64,000 nucleotides of DNA, from the NCBI RefSeq assembly GCF_026000115.1, contig NZ_AP026867.1, forward strand, positions 6,611,001-6,675,000, written 5' to 3'. The stretch's first letter is position 1; the number at the start of each line of letters is the position of its first letter. A program made the position numbers and the translations under genes. Below are positions 44,385 to 54,431 of the stretch, one piece after another. Origin of the DNA: Aureispira anguillae (GTDB lineage Bacteria; Bacteroidota; Bacteroidia; Chitinophagales; Saprospiraceae). The notes beneath the pieces were generated by a model that was not told the origin of the DNA, did not search any database, and saw only the letters and a list, made by a program, of their open reading frames with translations.

Positions 44385-45701
44385 CTATCTTTTTTTACCT
44401 TTTTTCTTGTCTGGAGCTTTTCCAAAATCGAACATAATAGAGAAACGTAAGGTGTTGTCCAAAGGATTACGTTGCCCTGCTTGAGAAGGAATTAGATACG
44501 AAAAGTTGATGTTGAAAATTTTATAACGAATACCTAATCCAACTGTAAAGAATTTTCGATTTCCTTTAAATTTATGCTCATTGTAGTGTCCAAAACGAAC
44601 AGCAAATTGTTTGTTGTACCAATATTCTAAACCTACAGACCACATCAATTCAGAGAATTCTTCTCCAGCACCACCTGGTGCATCTCCAAAGGAAGAAAAG
44701 ATAGAAGCAGGAACAGATTGTTGCTTGTAATCTGCTACATCATCATTATTGGCATCGTAATCAGGATTGATAACTGGATCACCATTACTATCCTTGATTA
44801 TTTCTCCATCTTCGTCATATTGAAGTTTACGAACAGGAGTAGGTACTAACAGTTTATTAATATCTAAGCCTACAACAATAGAGTTGTGTTTGTCAAATTG
44901 ATACTCAAATGAGAACCCTAAGCCTAAATTAGCAGGAATGTAATCACGGTTAGCAGATTGAGTATAAGATATTTTTGTACCAATGTTAGAGAACACTAGT
45001 CCAGCAGAGAAAATAGCATTTTTTCTATCTTTTAGATCTTCTCTTTTTTTGCCAATTTGCAACTCTTTGCGAAAAGTAAAGGATAAATCAGTAGCAAAAC
45101 CATGTGCTGGAGTCATTGTTTGTCCTCCAGAAACGGCCCCAGTTCCCAAATTAGAAAAAATGTATTTTGGAGTGAAACCAACTGAAAAATCTTTACCTAG
45201 TTTACGAGCATAAGCAAAAGCCAATTCAAATTCGTTTGGACGAACCGTTTGCAACGGATTCCCTTGATCATCTGTATATTGAATTTGTCCCAAAGAGAAA
45301 AAGCGAAGGCTAACCCCGATGGTTTGGAAATAATCAACGTGTTTGTAAGCCGACAAATAGGCTAAAAATACATCGTTTAACCCCAAGGCACGTAACCAAG
45401 GAGTAAACGTAGCTGAAATACTAAAGTCCTTTGGTGCAAATGTTAAGTTGGATGCATTAAAATGCATAGAGTTGGGATCTGAAGGCATTGCAATTCCTAC
45501 ATCGCCCATACCGCCAAAACGAGCATCTGGAACAATGCGTAAGAATGGGACAGCTGTAATAATTGTATTGTTGCAATCAGAACCATCGGCAGAAGCACCA
45601 TTAAAAGGGCAATCTATAGAGCCTTGTGCAATTGTTTTTGTCTGAGAAAGAGTAAGGGTTGCAATAAGAATAAGGCAACTTCTTAGAATCGTCATCTTCA
45701 T
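44385..45701 (-). CDS. porV: Type IX secretion outer-membrane protein PorV
   Basis: The start is set at ATG 45701 (MKMTILRSCLILIATLTLSQ), giving a clean signal peptide; an in-frame ATG at 45722 adds seven residues. The mature protein is a FadL-like outer-membrane beta-barrel with the PorV/LptO opening (VPFLRIVPDARFGGMGDVGIA, about 40-60) and alternating hydrophobic strands to a terminal aromatic-rich strand (LRFSIMFDFG). PorV forms the attachment complex with PorU and shuttles cargo from the SprA translocon. The tail after the last strand is lysine-rich (KAPDKKKGKKR). It is followed upstream on the same strand by two porU copies, as in Flavobacterium where porU and porV adjoin. Confidence 0.93.
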   Translation of the reverse strand: MKMTILRSCLILIATLTLSQTKTIAQGSIDCPFNGASADGSDCNNTIITAVPFLRIVPDARFGGMGDVGIAMPSDPNSMHFNASNLTFAPKDFSISATFTPWLRALGLNDVFLAYLSAYKHVDYFQTIGVSLRFFSLGQIQYTDDQGNPLQTVRPNEFELAFAYARKLGKDFSVGFTPKYIFSNLGTGAVSGGQTMTPAHGFATDLSFTFRKELQIGKKREDLKDRKNAIFSAGLVFSNIGTKISYTQSANRDYIPANLGLGFSFEYQFDKHNSIVVGLDINKLLVPTPVRKLQYDEDGEIIKDSNGDPVINPDYDANNDDVADYKQQSVPASIFSSFGDAPGGAGEEFSELMWSVGLEYWYNKQFAVRFGHYNEHKFKGNRKFFTVGLGIRYKIFNINFSYLIPSQAGQRNPLDNTLRFSIMFDFGKAPDKKKGKKR

Positions 45702-45890
45702 ATAAAAAATATTGTTTGTCATTACTGTTTTGGTTTGTAATCGTTCGTTCAGGTTGCTCTATCTTTATCCAATAAACAATACTTTATTATTGGGGTAGAT
45801 AAATGATAAAAAAACCATTGACGTTTTACTAAAAAAATGATTCCTAGAAGTAAAGTTTTTACATATATTCGAAGTTTTGAATTCTACGGT

Positions 45891-45898
45891 CAAAAGTA
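45891..45898 (-). promoter_or_regulatory. Possible -7 box for porV
   Basis: The minus strand reads TACTTTTG, about 190 nt before the porV start, in a TTTGTACTTTTG context shared with the M23 gene upstream region. The rest of 45702-46090 holds two hairpins, 45964-45981 and 46009-46070. Confidence 0.35.
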
Positions 45899-46008
45899 CA
45901 AATAAAATAGTACTTTCTCACTTCAATGCTATTTAATTTTATCTAAAACTAAGTGTTTTTAGCAGGACAATCAGTTGTCCTCAAAAATTATGCAGAAACA
46001 CATTTTAT

Positions 46009-46070
46009 CAAGTAAGAAATAAGAAGTTTTATATTTGAAAAAACAATATAAGCTCCCTGTTTCTTACTTG
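46009..46070 (-). terminator. Hairpin downstream of porU copy A
   Basis: An 11-bp perfect inverted repeat (46009-46019 with 46060-46070) with a 40-base A/T-rich loop lies 20 nt after the porU stop. A compact 7-bp hairpin (45964-45981) follows. They may separate porU from porV transcription. Confidence 0.4.
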
Positions 46071-46090
46071 AGTTGTTTTATTTTATGAGG

Positions 46091-49000
46091 TTATTTTAGA
46101 ATGACGAGTTTTTGAAATTCACTGCTTTGTTTTGTTTTGTCAGCCGCCCCTTCTGTTTGTACAAAAATCTTGTAAATATAAACGCCTTTGCCAATTCTAT
46201 CGCCATAATCATCAAGACCATCCCAATGAATGTTATCCACCCGATAGCCATTGTTGGCTTCTGCATTAACATCGTGATCGATGGTTTTTATTAGTCGTCC
46301 AGAAACGGTATATATTTGAACCTGAACCTCTAGCGATTGATAAGGGAAATTGTGTTCAAATTGAAAATTAGTGCTGGTGGTAAATGGATTGGGATAGTTG
46401 AGGACATGCGCCAATGCCATATCTGCTGATTCTGCAACGACAAACTCTGTAGATCCCTCCCCCGGATTGTTGTAAACATCCCAAGCCTTTACTTTTACAG
46501 TATGCAAGCCAGGAGCAAGGTCTTTTAGCGGATAGATAGCCGTTCCTCTAGTATAATCATCTTTGGTAGATTCATAAAAATCATTAAGAATATACTCTTC
46601 TACCTCTTGTTTAGGAGTGGTTAACTTAGCCGTCAAGTCATGCCCAATGCTATTTCCAACGGTATTAATACCATTTTCATCGTATAATTTGACCAATAAC
46701 TTAGGATTATTATCTGTAATTCCTCCTCTTGCAAACTCCTCTGTATTCATGTAAACCAACACTTCAGGACCCTGATTATCAACAGCGGCATTAGGATTAG
46801 ATCCGCCAACAACCAATTTACTATAATGCCCATGAGCATCCATTTTGCTGCCATCTTCGGCATAATAAGACAACTTACCATAGCCTAAGGTGTAGTTAAT
46901 ATCTTTGGGAACAACAAAGGAGAAGGTAAAGTCTCCATCTTTGACGCTTGCTTGCCCTTTGAATATAATTTTCTTGCGCAAGAAAAAATCATCAGGGAAG
47001 CTCCCCGCATCATTACCTAAGGTAAACAGACGATCTTGTTTGTCAAAAACAGTAGGGTAGATGGTACCATCAAAATCTACTTTAACACCATTGTCGTCTA
47101 CGACTTCTCCCGAAATAGTCACCAATTCTAAAGCTTTGATGGTATCTTGACTGCTGGCAGTAATAGGACGACCATTGATGCTCGTGCTTCTGATGGTGTG
47201 TTTGGGATAGGCTAATTTCATAGTAGGATCTCCCAACAGTGCATACTTTCTAGAATTGACTGGAGGAGTAATCGCTGCTTTATTTTTTGCCATTTTAAGA
47301 ACTTCGCCAGTCGTAGGCATTTGACCATTGGTCTTTTTTTCAAAAATGACATTAAATGTATTTTTCACCAAACGTTCATTGTGAGAAGCGATAACAACTC
47401 GTACCGTTGTTAAAATAGAAATAGCACCACCATAAGGATTTAAAAGCAATAGTTCTCCTGCCGAAACAGTATTTGGGTCATCGTGAGGACCAAAAGAGCA
47501 AGTTGCAGTAATAAATAGTGGCAGCTTATTTTGGTTCGATAAATTATTGATGTCATTACTCGTAAAGACTCGTTCTTGTGTCCATCCGTCATCTCCTCCA
47601 TGCCCTAGATAATTCACAATAAAACTACCTTTAAAAAGAATGTCTAAAAGAGAGTTTTTAGCATCGGGATAACGTTCTCCGCCAGAAGTGCTCACCTGTT
47701 TGTAGGCATCCAAATAGACCTTTTCGATGTTGTAAGTACTATCTTCATGCCCAGAAGCGATTGCAATACCCTCAGCATCGTAAAAATGTAAATTACTGTC
47801 TCCATCATCGGCTACAAAACAAAGTCGGTTTTTCCAGTCTTTGAGTACAGTAGGATTGGTTTCGTAATCTATGATTTTATCAACAAAGATCGTCGCTTCT
47901 TTTATATCAGCAGCAGGCAATCTTCCAACAGCAATGTCGAGTAAGCTAAAGGTAGACATTCTTTCTTGGGGATCCAACAACGCAAAATAATCGTCAGAAG
48001 TATAGGTGTTGATGGGATGCATGGACTCTTGGGTTTCATAGACAGGAACCAAGTTGGGGTTGTTCTCCGTAGTGCGATTTTCACCAATCGATTTGTAATC
48101 AAAAGAACCAATACCAAAGAGCAATAGATGTGTAAATTTGTGCGTTGGAGTTTCTCTTTCATAAAGCATTCTACAAAAATCACGAATAGCGGTAACATCA
48201 GGTTTTCCAGCAGCAAATTCATTATAAATATCAGCGACATCAATGACATCTACAGTCATATTATCTTGTGTACGTCGATGAGCAGCTAAACGCTCTGCTT
48301 GTGCTTTTAAGCTAGCGTGAACAACAAAAACAGCATCTGGAGGAGAAGTAATGGCATGCAAGTTTTGATTGTTAACAGGTCCTCTATCCAATGGGCGATA
48401 AAATTGATTGTTGTCAAAAGCAACAAATTCACGAAGGATAGAAGCATCAGCACCAAAACTAATGGTATTAGAGCCCGTATATTCTTGAATCACAACATGA
48501 CTAGGATCACTGACATCCCATAAGGTAATGTTATTGGCGTTGGCAATTTGATAAGTCGCACTGTTTTGACCAAGCGAACGACTATCTCTAAAAGGGAGTT
48601 GACCACCAGCGAAATTTAATTGGCAACGAGCTTGAACCGATAGGTAATTCAGCCACATATCCGCAGCAGAACTAACATGATTAAGGTTAATTTGCACCTC
48701 AACATCTTGACCCGCTAAGACAGTGGGGGTACAAGGAAAGGTTAAACGTTTGGCATAGTCAGAATAAATATAAACAGTTGTAATAGCTGTGTTAATAGGA
48801 GGCCCCATAGAGCGCCCATTGGCTGCTAGGGTAGCGGTTCCAGGAGTAAATACACGAACGGCTAAATCAGATTGGATAGCAACTGGTTCACTTTCAATTC
48901 TATTTTTGAAATCAAATTTAAAGTCCCTAGTCCGAGTAATTCTAAAGGATTCACCATACCATTCTCTTCCTGAAGGAGGGAGTGCAAATTCCTGCTCCAT

Positions 49001-49978
49001 CAAATTGGTTTGATCGACTTCGTGGTGGGCTAATGCATCATAAGCATCGGTTGTATAGCTAGAAGCACCCGTAGATGCTCGATTGCTCATGCGAAGCCCA
49101 TTCGTTGAAGCGATTTTTATAAAATAATAGCTTTCGTTGGTATAAGGATTGATGCTGTGTTTAAATTTAGCACAGGTTGCAGTAGCATTATATTCCCAAT
49201 TTTGAGTGCTGACACCATAGAATAAGATATAGTCATTTTGTCCAAAATTGCCATCGGCTTCTCCCGCTACAAAGATGTGATTTTCGACCAAATCATCGGC
49301 AATGGTAACATCCATTCGTTCAGGCAAGGCTTTACCACCATTACCTAAGAGTTGAATTTTTCTAGGATCAATATTGTCAACATCAATACCAATGCTTTTT
49401 AAGAAATCATAGTCCAATTTTTGTACACCAGTATTGGTGACGGCAATTTTGTAAATTTGTCCATCAGCGAATTTAGAAGTAGTAGCAAAATTTCTGGCAT
49501 TTCTAGAACTATTATAAGGAGAAGGCTTGCTTAAGAGGTTAAGTTGTAAATCTGCCTTCACTAATTTTTCATATTGCCCCGTGGTCGGATTTTTTCGAAT
49601 GGGATTAAAATGGATCATTCCAACAGGCTTTCTGCGCTCAAAAGAAACAGCAGTTTCTACCTTTATATCCCCAATCTGGCTCAAATCTAAATGGGTTGTA
49701 TTCACAAGCGGTGTATATTGCTCATTGACCAACCTAGCCTTCAGCTCGCCATAATTCGTTAGTTCGATTTGTTTAGAATAAATAGGAAATTGTGGATTAG
49801 CCTCATCGTAACTAGCCTCTTCAAAATACATATAATGTAGGATATGATCTTGAGCGATTTTGTATTGTCGAGGTTGTTCCTCCCATTGAATAAGAATGGG
49901 CTCAGTAATAAGTTGAGCATAAACATTCGTACTAATTAATAAGGATAGGAGCAATGCCTTTAATGTTGTTTGAAGCAT
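46091..49978 (-). CDS. porU: Type IX secretion sortase PorU, copy A
   Basis: The 1295-residue protein has a signal peptide (about 1-22, ending NVYAQ). After a large beta-rich N-terminal region comes a gingipain-type C25 peptidase domain with His793 in VNYLGHGGDDGW and Cys827 in TATCSFGPHDDP. The 34-residue spacing matches the catalytic dyad of PorU. A C-terminal beta domain (about 1200-1295; LNYPNPFTTSTNF ... GVYIYKI) resembles a T9SS sorting domain. PorU sits on the cell surface with PorV, cuts the sorting signal from cargo and joins it to anionic lipopolysaccharide. It is a near duplicate of the gene 4453 bp to the right. A minus-strand TATCTTTG lies 72 nt upstream. Confidence 0.93.
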   Translation of the reverse strand: MLQTTLKALLLSLLISTNVYAQLITEPILIQWEEQPRQYKIAQDHILHYMYFEEASYDEANPQFPIYSKQIELTNYGELKARLVNEQYTPLVNTTHLDLSQIGDIKVETAVSFERRKPVGMIHFNPIRKNPTTGQYEKLVKADLQLNLLSKPSPYNSSRNARNFATTSKFADGQIYKIAVTNTGVQKLDYDFLKSIGIDVDNIDPRKIQLLGNGGKALPERMDVTIADDLVENHIFVAGEADGNFGQNDYILFYGVSTQNWEYNATATCAKFKHSINPYTNESYYFIKIASTNGLRMSNRASTGASSYTTDAYDALAHHEVDQTNLMEQEFALPPSGREWYGESFRITRTRDFKFDFKNRIESEPVAIQSDLAVRVFTPGTATLAANGRSMGPPINTAITTVYIYSDYAKRLTFPCTPTVLAGQDVEVQINLNHVSSAADMWLNYLSVQARCQLNFAGGQLPFRDSRSLGQNSATYQIANANNITLWDVSDPSHVVIQEYTGSNTISFGADASILREFVAFDNNQFYRPLDRGPVNNQNLHAITSPPDAVFVVHASLKAQAERLAAHRRTQDNMTVDVIDVADIYNEFAAGKPDVTAIRDFCRMLYERETPTHKFTHLLLFGIGSFDYKSIGENRTTENNPNLVPVYETQESMHPINTYTSDDYFALLDPQERMSTFSLLDIAVGRLPAADIKEATIFVDKIIDYETNPTVLKDWKNRLCFVADDGDSNLHFYDAEGIAIASGHEDSTYNIEKVYLDAYKQVSTSGGERYPDAKNSLLDILFKGSFIVNYLGHGGDDGWTQERVFTSNDINNLSNQNKLPLFITATCSFGPHDDPNTVSAGELLLLNPYGGAISILTTVRVVIASHNERLVKNTFNVIFEKKTNGQMPTTGEVLKMAKNKAAITPPVNSRKYALLGDPTMKLAYPKHTIRSTSINGRPITASSQDTIKALELVTISGEVVDDNGVKVDFDGTIYPTVFDKQDRLFTLGNDAGSFPDDFFLRKKIIFKGQASVKDGDFTFSFVVPKDINYTLGYGKLSYYAEDGSKMDAHGHYSKLVVGGSNPNAAVDNQGPEVLVYMNTEEFARGGITDNNPKLLVKLYDENGINTVGNSIGHDLTAKLTTPKQEVEEYILNDFYESTKDDYTRGTAIYPLKDLAPGLHTVKVKAWDVYNNPGEGSTEFVVAESADMALAHVLNYPNPFTTSTNFQFEHNFPYQSLEVQVQIYTVSGRLIKTIDHDVNAEANNGYRVDNIHWDGLDDYGDRIGKGVYIYKIFVQTEGAADKTKQSSEFQKLVILK

Positions 49979-50049
49979 TATGTTTTGTGTTTTTAGAATT
50001 ACTATATAGCAAACAACTATGGGTACATTGCTACATAAGATATAATTAC

Positions 50050-50057
50050 CAAAGATA
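50050..50057 (-). promoter_or_regulatory. Possible -7 box for porU copy A
   Basis: The minus strand reads TATCTTTG at 72 nt before the start codon. The site lies beyond the 43-bp leader shared with copy B and has no counterpart there, so the copies may be expressed differently. Confidence 0.4.
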
Positions 50058-50477
50058 AAGAATCTATATCAAACTAATAATTATTAATATACTAGGCTTT
50101 ATTATTAGGACAAACAAACTTCTTAAAAAGTTGGGATGTTTGAAAAAATTACAAATCCTTGATTCTTTTTCTTACAAAAATCAATGAACCAATGGGCTCA
50201 TGGTTTGATTTATTTAGTTGTTAATGTAAAATTATATCATAGATGGTATTAAAACAGTTGTTCTGGAATTCTAAAAACTAGATCACTTATTTATGACCCA
50301 TGTTTCTATAGAACGTGGAAAACTTGGAATGTGTTGATGCTTTTTTTGAAAAAAATGATTTTTATAGAGATTAGCTGTGGATCAATTAAGCCCTTAATTA
50401 GCAAATGGCGGGTAAATGAACAAAAGAGTAGGTTGAAAATGAGAATACCATTAGCAATTGTATCATTATATAACATT

Positions 50478-50517
50478 GTTTGTAACCTGTATCTATATAG
50501 TAGTACAGGTTACAAAC
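50478..50517 (-). terminator. Hairpin downstream of porU copy B
   Basis: A perfect 14-bp inverted repeat (50478-50491 with 50504-50517, 12-base loop) lies 27 nt after the stop codon. No T-run, but it is well placed to end the copy B transcript. The sequence after copy A is different. Confidence 0.55.
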
Positions 50518-50543
50518 CAATAGAATTAATACCTAATAGTATC

Positions 50544-53500
50544 CTATTTTAGAATGACGAGTTTTTGAAATTCGCTGCTTTGTTTTGTTTTGTCAGCAGC
50601 CCCTTCTGTTTGTACAAAAATCTTGTAAATATAAACGCCTTTGCCAATTCTATCGCCATAATCATCAAGACCATCCCAATGAATGCCATCCACCCGATAG
50701 CCATTGTTGGCTTCTGCATTAACATCATGATCGATGGTTTTTATTAGCCGCCCAGAAATGGTATATATTTGAACTTGAACCTCTAGCGATTGATAAGGGA
50801 AGTTGTGTTCAAATTGAAAATTAGTGCTGGTGGTAAATGGATTGGGATAGTTGAGGACGTGCGCTAATGCCATATCTGCTGATTCTGCAACGACAAACTC
50901 TGTAGATCCCTCCCCTGGATTGTTGTAAACATCCCAAGCCTTTACTTTTACGGTATGCAAGCCAGGAGCAAGGTCTTTTAGCGGATAAATAGCCGTTCCT
51001 CTAGTATAATCATCTTTAGTAGCTTCATAAAAATCATTAAGAATATACTCTTCTACCTCCTGTTTAGGAGTGGTTAACTTAGCCGTCAAGTCATGCCCAA
51101 TGCTATTTCCAACGGTATTAATACCATTTTCATCGTATAATTTGACCAATAACTTAGGATTATTATCTGTAATTCCTCCTCTTGCAAACTCCTCTGTATT
51201 CATATAAACCAATACTTCAGGACCCTGATTATCAACAGCGGGATTAGGGTTAGATCCACCAACAACCAATTTACTATAATGTCCATGAGCATCCATTTTG
51301 CTGCCATCTTCGGCATAATAAGACAACTTACCATAGCCTAAGGTGTAGTTAATATCTTTGGGAACAACGAAGGAGAAGGTAAAGTCTCCATCTTCGACGC
51401 TTGCTTGTCCTTTGAATATAATTTTCTTGCGCAAGAAAAAATCATCAGGGGTACTCTCTCTATCATTACCTAAGGTAAACAGACGATCTTGTTTGTCAAA
51501 AACAGTAGGGTAAATGGTGCCGTCAAAATCTACTTTAACGCCATTGTCGTCTACGACTTCTCCAGAAATAGTCACGAATTCTAAAGCTTTGATGGTATCT
51601 TGGCTATTGGCTGTAATAGGACGACCATTGATGCTCGTGCTTCTGATGGTGTATTTAGGATAGGCTAATTTCATAGTAGGATCTCCCAACAGTGCATACT
51701 TTCTAGAATTGAGTGGAGGAGAAATTGCTGCTTTATTTTTTGCCATTTTAAGAACTTCGCCAGTCGTAGGCATTTGACCATTGGCCTTTTTTTCAAAAAT
51801 GACATTAAATGTATTTTTCACCAAACGTTCATTGTGAGAGGCGATAACAACCCGTACTGTTGTTAAAATAGAAATGGCACCACCATAAGGATTTAAAAGC
51901 AATAGTTCTCCTGCCGAAACAATATTGGGGTCATCGTGAGGACCAAAAGAGCAAGTTGCAGTAATAAATAGTGGCAACTTATTTTGGTTCGATAGATTAC
52001 GAATATCTCGACTTGTAAAGACTCGTTCTTGTGCCCATCCATCATCTCCTCCATGCCCTAGATAATTCACAATAAAACTACCTTTAAAAAGAATGTCTAA
52101 AAGAGAATTTTTAGCATCGGGATAACGTTCTCCGCCAGAAGTGCTCACCTGTTTGTAGGCATCCAAATAGACCTTTTCGATGTTGTAAGTACTATCTTCA
52201 TGCCCAGAAGTGATTGCAATACCCTCAGCATCGTAAAAATGTAAATTACTGTCTCCATCATCGGCTACAAAACAAAGTCGGTTTTTCCAGTCTTTGAGTA
52301 CAGTAGGATTGGTTTCGTAATCTATTATTTTATCAACAAAGATAGTCGCTTCTTTTATATCAGCAGCAGGCAATCTTCCAACAGCAATGTCGAGTAAGCT
52401 AAAGGTAGACATTCTTTCTTGGGGATCCAACAACGCAAAATAATCGTCAGAAGTATAGGTATTGATGGGATGCATGGACTCTTGGGTTTCATAGACAGGA
52501 ACCAAGTTGGGACTGTTCTCCGTAGTGCGATTTTCACCAATCGATTTGTAATCAAAAGAACCAATACCAAAGAGCAATAGATGTGTAAATTTGTGCGTTG
52601 GAGTTTCTCTTTCATAAAGCATTCTACAAAAATCACGAATAGCGGTAACATCAGGTTTTCCAGCAGCAAATTCATTATAAATATCAGCGACATCAATGAC
52701 ATCTACAGTCATATTATCTTGTGTACGTCGATGAGCAGCTAAACGCTCTGCTTGTGCTTTTAAGCTAGCGTGAACAACAAAAACAGCATCTGGAGGAGAA
52801 GTAATGGCATGTAAGTTTTGATTGTTAACAGGTCCTCTATCCAATGGGCGATAAAATTGATTGTTGTCAAAAGCAACAAATTCACGAAGGATAGAAGCAT
52901 CAGCACCAAAACTAATGGTATTAGAGCCCGTATATTCTTGGATCACAACATGACTAGGATCACTGACATCCCATAAGGTAATGTTATTGGCGTTGGCAAT
53001 TTGATAAGTCGCACTGTTTTGACCAAGCGAACGACTATCTCTAAAAGGGAGTTGACCGCCAGCGAAATTTAATTGGCAACGAGCTTGAACCGATAGGTAA
53101 TTCAGCCACATATCCGCAGCAGAACTAACATGATTAAGGTTAATTTGCACCTCAACATCTTGACCCGCTAAGACAGTGGGGGTACAAGGAAAGGTTAAAC
53201 GTTTGGCATAAGCAACATAGGGGTCAACACTGGTCGTAACAGCATTGATCGGAGGCCCCATAGAGCGCCCATTGGCTGCTAGAGTAGCAGTTCCAGGAGT
53301 AAATACACGAACGGCTAAATCGGATTGGATAGCAACTGGTTCACTTTCAATTCTATTTTTGAAATCAAACTTAAAGTCCCTAGTCCGAGTAATTCTAAAG
53401 GATTCACCATACCATTCTCGACCTGAAGGAGGGAGTGCAGATTCCTCCTCCATCAAATTGGTTTGATCGACTTCGTGGTGGGCTAATGCATCATAAGCAT

Positions 53501-54431
53501 CGGTTGTATAGCTAGAAGCACCCGTAGATGCTCGATTGCTCATGCGAAGCCCGTTCGTTGAAGCGATTTTTATAAAATAATAGCTTTCGTTGGTATAAGG
53601 ATTGATGCTGTGTTTAAATTTAGCACAGGTTGCAGTAGTATTATATTCCCAATTTTGAGTGCTGACACCATAGAATAAGATATAGTCATTTTGTCCAAAA
53701 TTGCCATCGGCTTCTCCTGCTACAAAGATGTGATTTTCGACCAAATCATCGGCAATGGTAACATCCATTCGTTCAGGCAAGGCTTTGCCACCATTACCTA
53801 AGAGTTGAATTTTTCTAGGATCAATATTGTCAACATCAATACCAATGCTTTTTAAGAAATCATAGTTCAATTTTTGTACGCCAGTATTGGTGACGGCAAT
53901 TTTGTAAATTTGTCCATCAGCGAATTTAGAAGTAGTAGCAAAATTTCTAGCATTTCTAGAACTATTATAAGGAGAAGGCTTGCTTAAGAGATTAAGTTGT
54001 AAATCTGCCTTCACTAGTTTTTCATATTGCCCCGTGGTTGGATTTTTTCGAATGGGATTAAAATGGATCATTCCAACAGGCTTTCTACGCTCAAAAGAAA
54101 CAGCAGTTTCTACCTTTATATCCCCAATCTGGCTCAAATCTAAATGGGTTGTATTCACAAGCGGTGTATATTGCTCATTGACCAACCTAGCCTTCAGCTC
54201 GCCATAATTCGTTAGTTCGATTTGTTTAGAATAAATAGGAAATTGTGGATTAGCCTCATCGTAACTAGCCTCTTCAAAATACATATAATGTAGGATATGA
54301 TCTTGAGCGATTTTGTATTGTCGAGGTTGTTCCTCCCATTGAATAAGAATGGGCTCAGTAATAAGTTGAGCATAAACATTCGTACTAATTAATAAGGATA
54401 GGAGCAATGCCTTTAATGTTGTTTGAAGCAT
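50544..54431 (-). CDS. porU: Type IX secretion sortase PorU, copy B (tandem duplicate)
   Basis: The start is ATG 54431, giving 1295 residues, exactly the length of copy A; an upstream in-frame ATG (54518) would add 29 residues lying mostly outside the duplicated DNA. The signal peptide, C25 dyad (His793, Cys827) and C-terminal domain are all present, so it looks functional. By eye about 32 residues differ from copy A. Eight of them fall in a 12-residue block (NAVTTSVDPYVA here against NTAITTVYIYSD) and others near GGDDGWAQERVFTSRDIRN, close to the active site. T9SS-bearing genomes normally have one PorU. A second could widen cargo range or simply be a recent duplication. Confidence 0.92.
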   Translation of the reverse strand: MLQTTLKALLLSLLISTNVYAQLITEPILIQWEEQPRQYKIAQDHILHYMYFEEASYDEANPQFPIYSKQIELTNYGELKARLVNEQYTPLVNTTHLDLSQIGDIKVETAVSFERRKPVGMIHFNPIRKNPTTGQYEKLVKADLQLNLLSKPSPYNSSRNARNFATTSKFADGQIYKIAVTNTGVQKLNYDFLKSIGIDVDNIDPRKIQLLGNGGKALPERMDVTIADDLVENHIFVAGEADGNFGQNDYILFYGVSTQNWEYNTTATCAKFKHSINPYTNESYYFIKIASTNGLRMSNRASTGASSYTTDAYDALAHHEVDQTNLMEEESALPPSGREWYGESFRITRTRDFKFDFKNRIESEPVAIQSDLAVRVFTPGTATLAANGRSMGPPINAVTTSVDPYVAYAKRLTFPCTPTVLAGQDVEVQINLNHVSSAADMWLNYLSVQARCQLNFAGGQLPFRDSRSLGQNSATYQIANANNITLWDVSDPSHVVIQEYTGSNTISFGADASILREFVAFDNNQFYRPLDRGPVNNQNLHAITSPPDAVFVVHASLKAQAERLAAHRRTQDNMTVDVIDVADIYNEFAAGKPDVTAIRDFCRMLYERETPTHKFTHLLLFGIGSFDYKSIGENRTTENSPNLVPVYETQESMHPINTYTSDDYFALLDPQERMSTFSLLDIAVGRLPAADIKEATIFVDKIIDYETNPTVLKDWKNRLCFVADDGDSNLHFYDAEGIAITSGHEDSTYNIEKVYLDAYKQVSTSGGERYPDAKNSLLDILFKGSFIVNYLGHGGDDGWAQERVFTSRDIRNLSNQNKLPLFITATCSFGPHDDPNIVSAGELLLLNPYGGAISILTTVRVVIASHNERLVKNTFNVIFEKKANGQMPTTGEVLKMAKNKAAISPPLNSRKYALLGDPTMKLAYPKYTIRSTSINGRPITANSQDTIKALEFVTISGEVVDDNGVKVDFDGTIYPTVFDKQDRLFTLGNDRESTPDDFFLRKKIIFKGQASVEDGDFTFSFVVPKDINYTLGYGKLSYYAEDGSKMDAHGHYSKLVVGGSNPNPAVDNQGPEVLVYMNTEEFARGGITDNNPKLLVKLYDENGINTVGNSIGHDLTAKLTTPKQEVEEYILNDFYEATKDDYTRGTAIYPLKDLAPGLHTVKVKAWDVYNNPGEGSTEFVVAESADMALAHVLNYPNPFTTSTNFQFEHNFPYQSLEVQVQIYTISGRLIKTIDHDVNAEANNGYRVDGIHWDGLDDYGDRIGKGVYIYKIFVQTEGAADKTKQSSEFQKLVILK

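Larger units (their letters stand above)
49979..50543. other. Spacer between the two porU copies
   Basis: The first 43 bp (49979-50021) are identical to the leader of copy B. Beyond that the two upstream regions show only faint resemblance (for example the shared AATTCTAAAAA and TGTTGATGC words). A hairpin after copy B is at 50478-50517. No gene is supported. Confidence 0.5.

Noticed and set aside
50331-50552. Plus-strand 73-codon frame between the porU copies
   Set aside because: It overlaps the hairpin and the end of porU copy B, has no signal or known motif, and its composition looks like random AT-rich sequence.
46091-54431. Second porU as an assembly duplicate
   Set aside because: The copies differ at about 32 residues and many silent sites, and their upstream and downstream sequences are different, which a collapsed or repeated assembly would not give.
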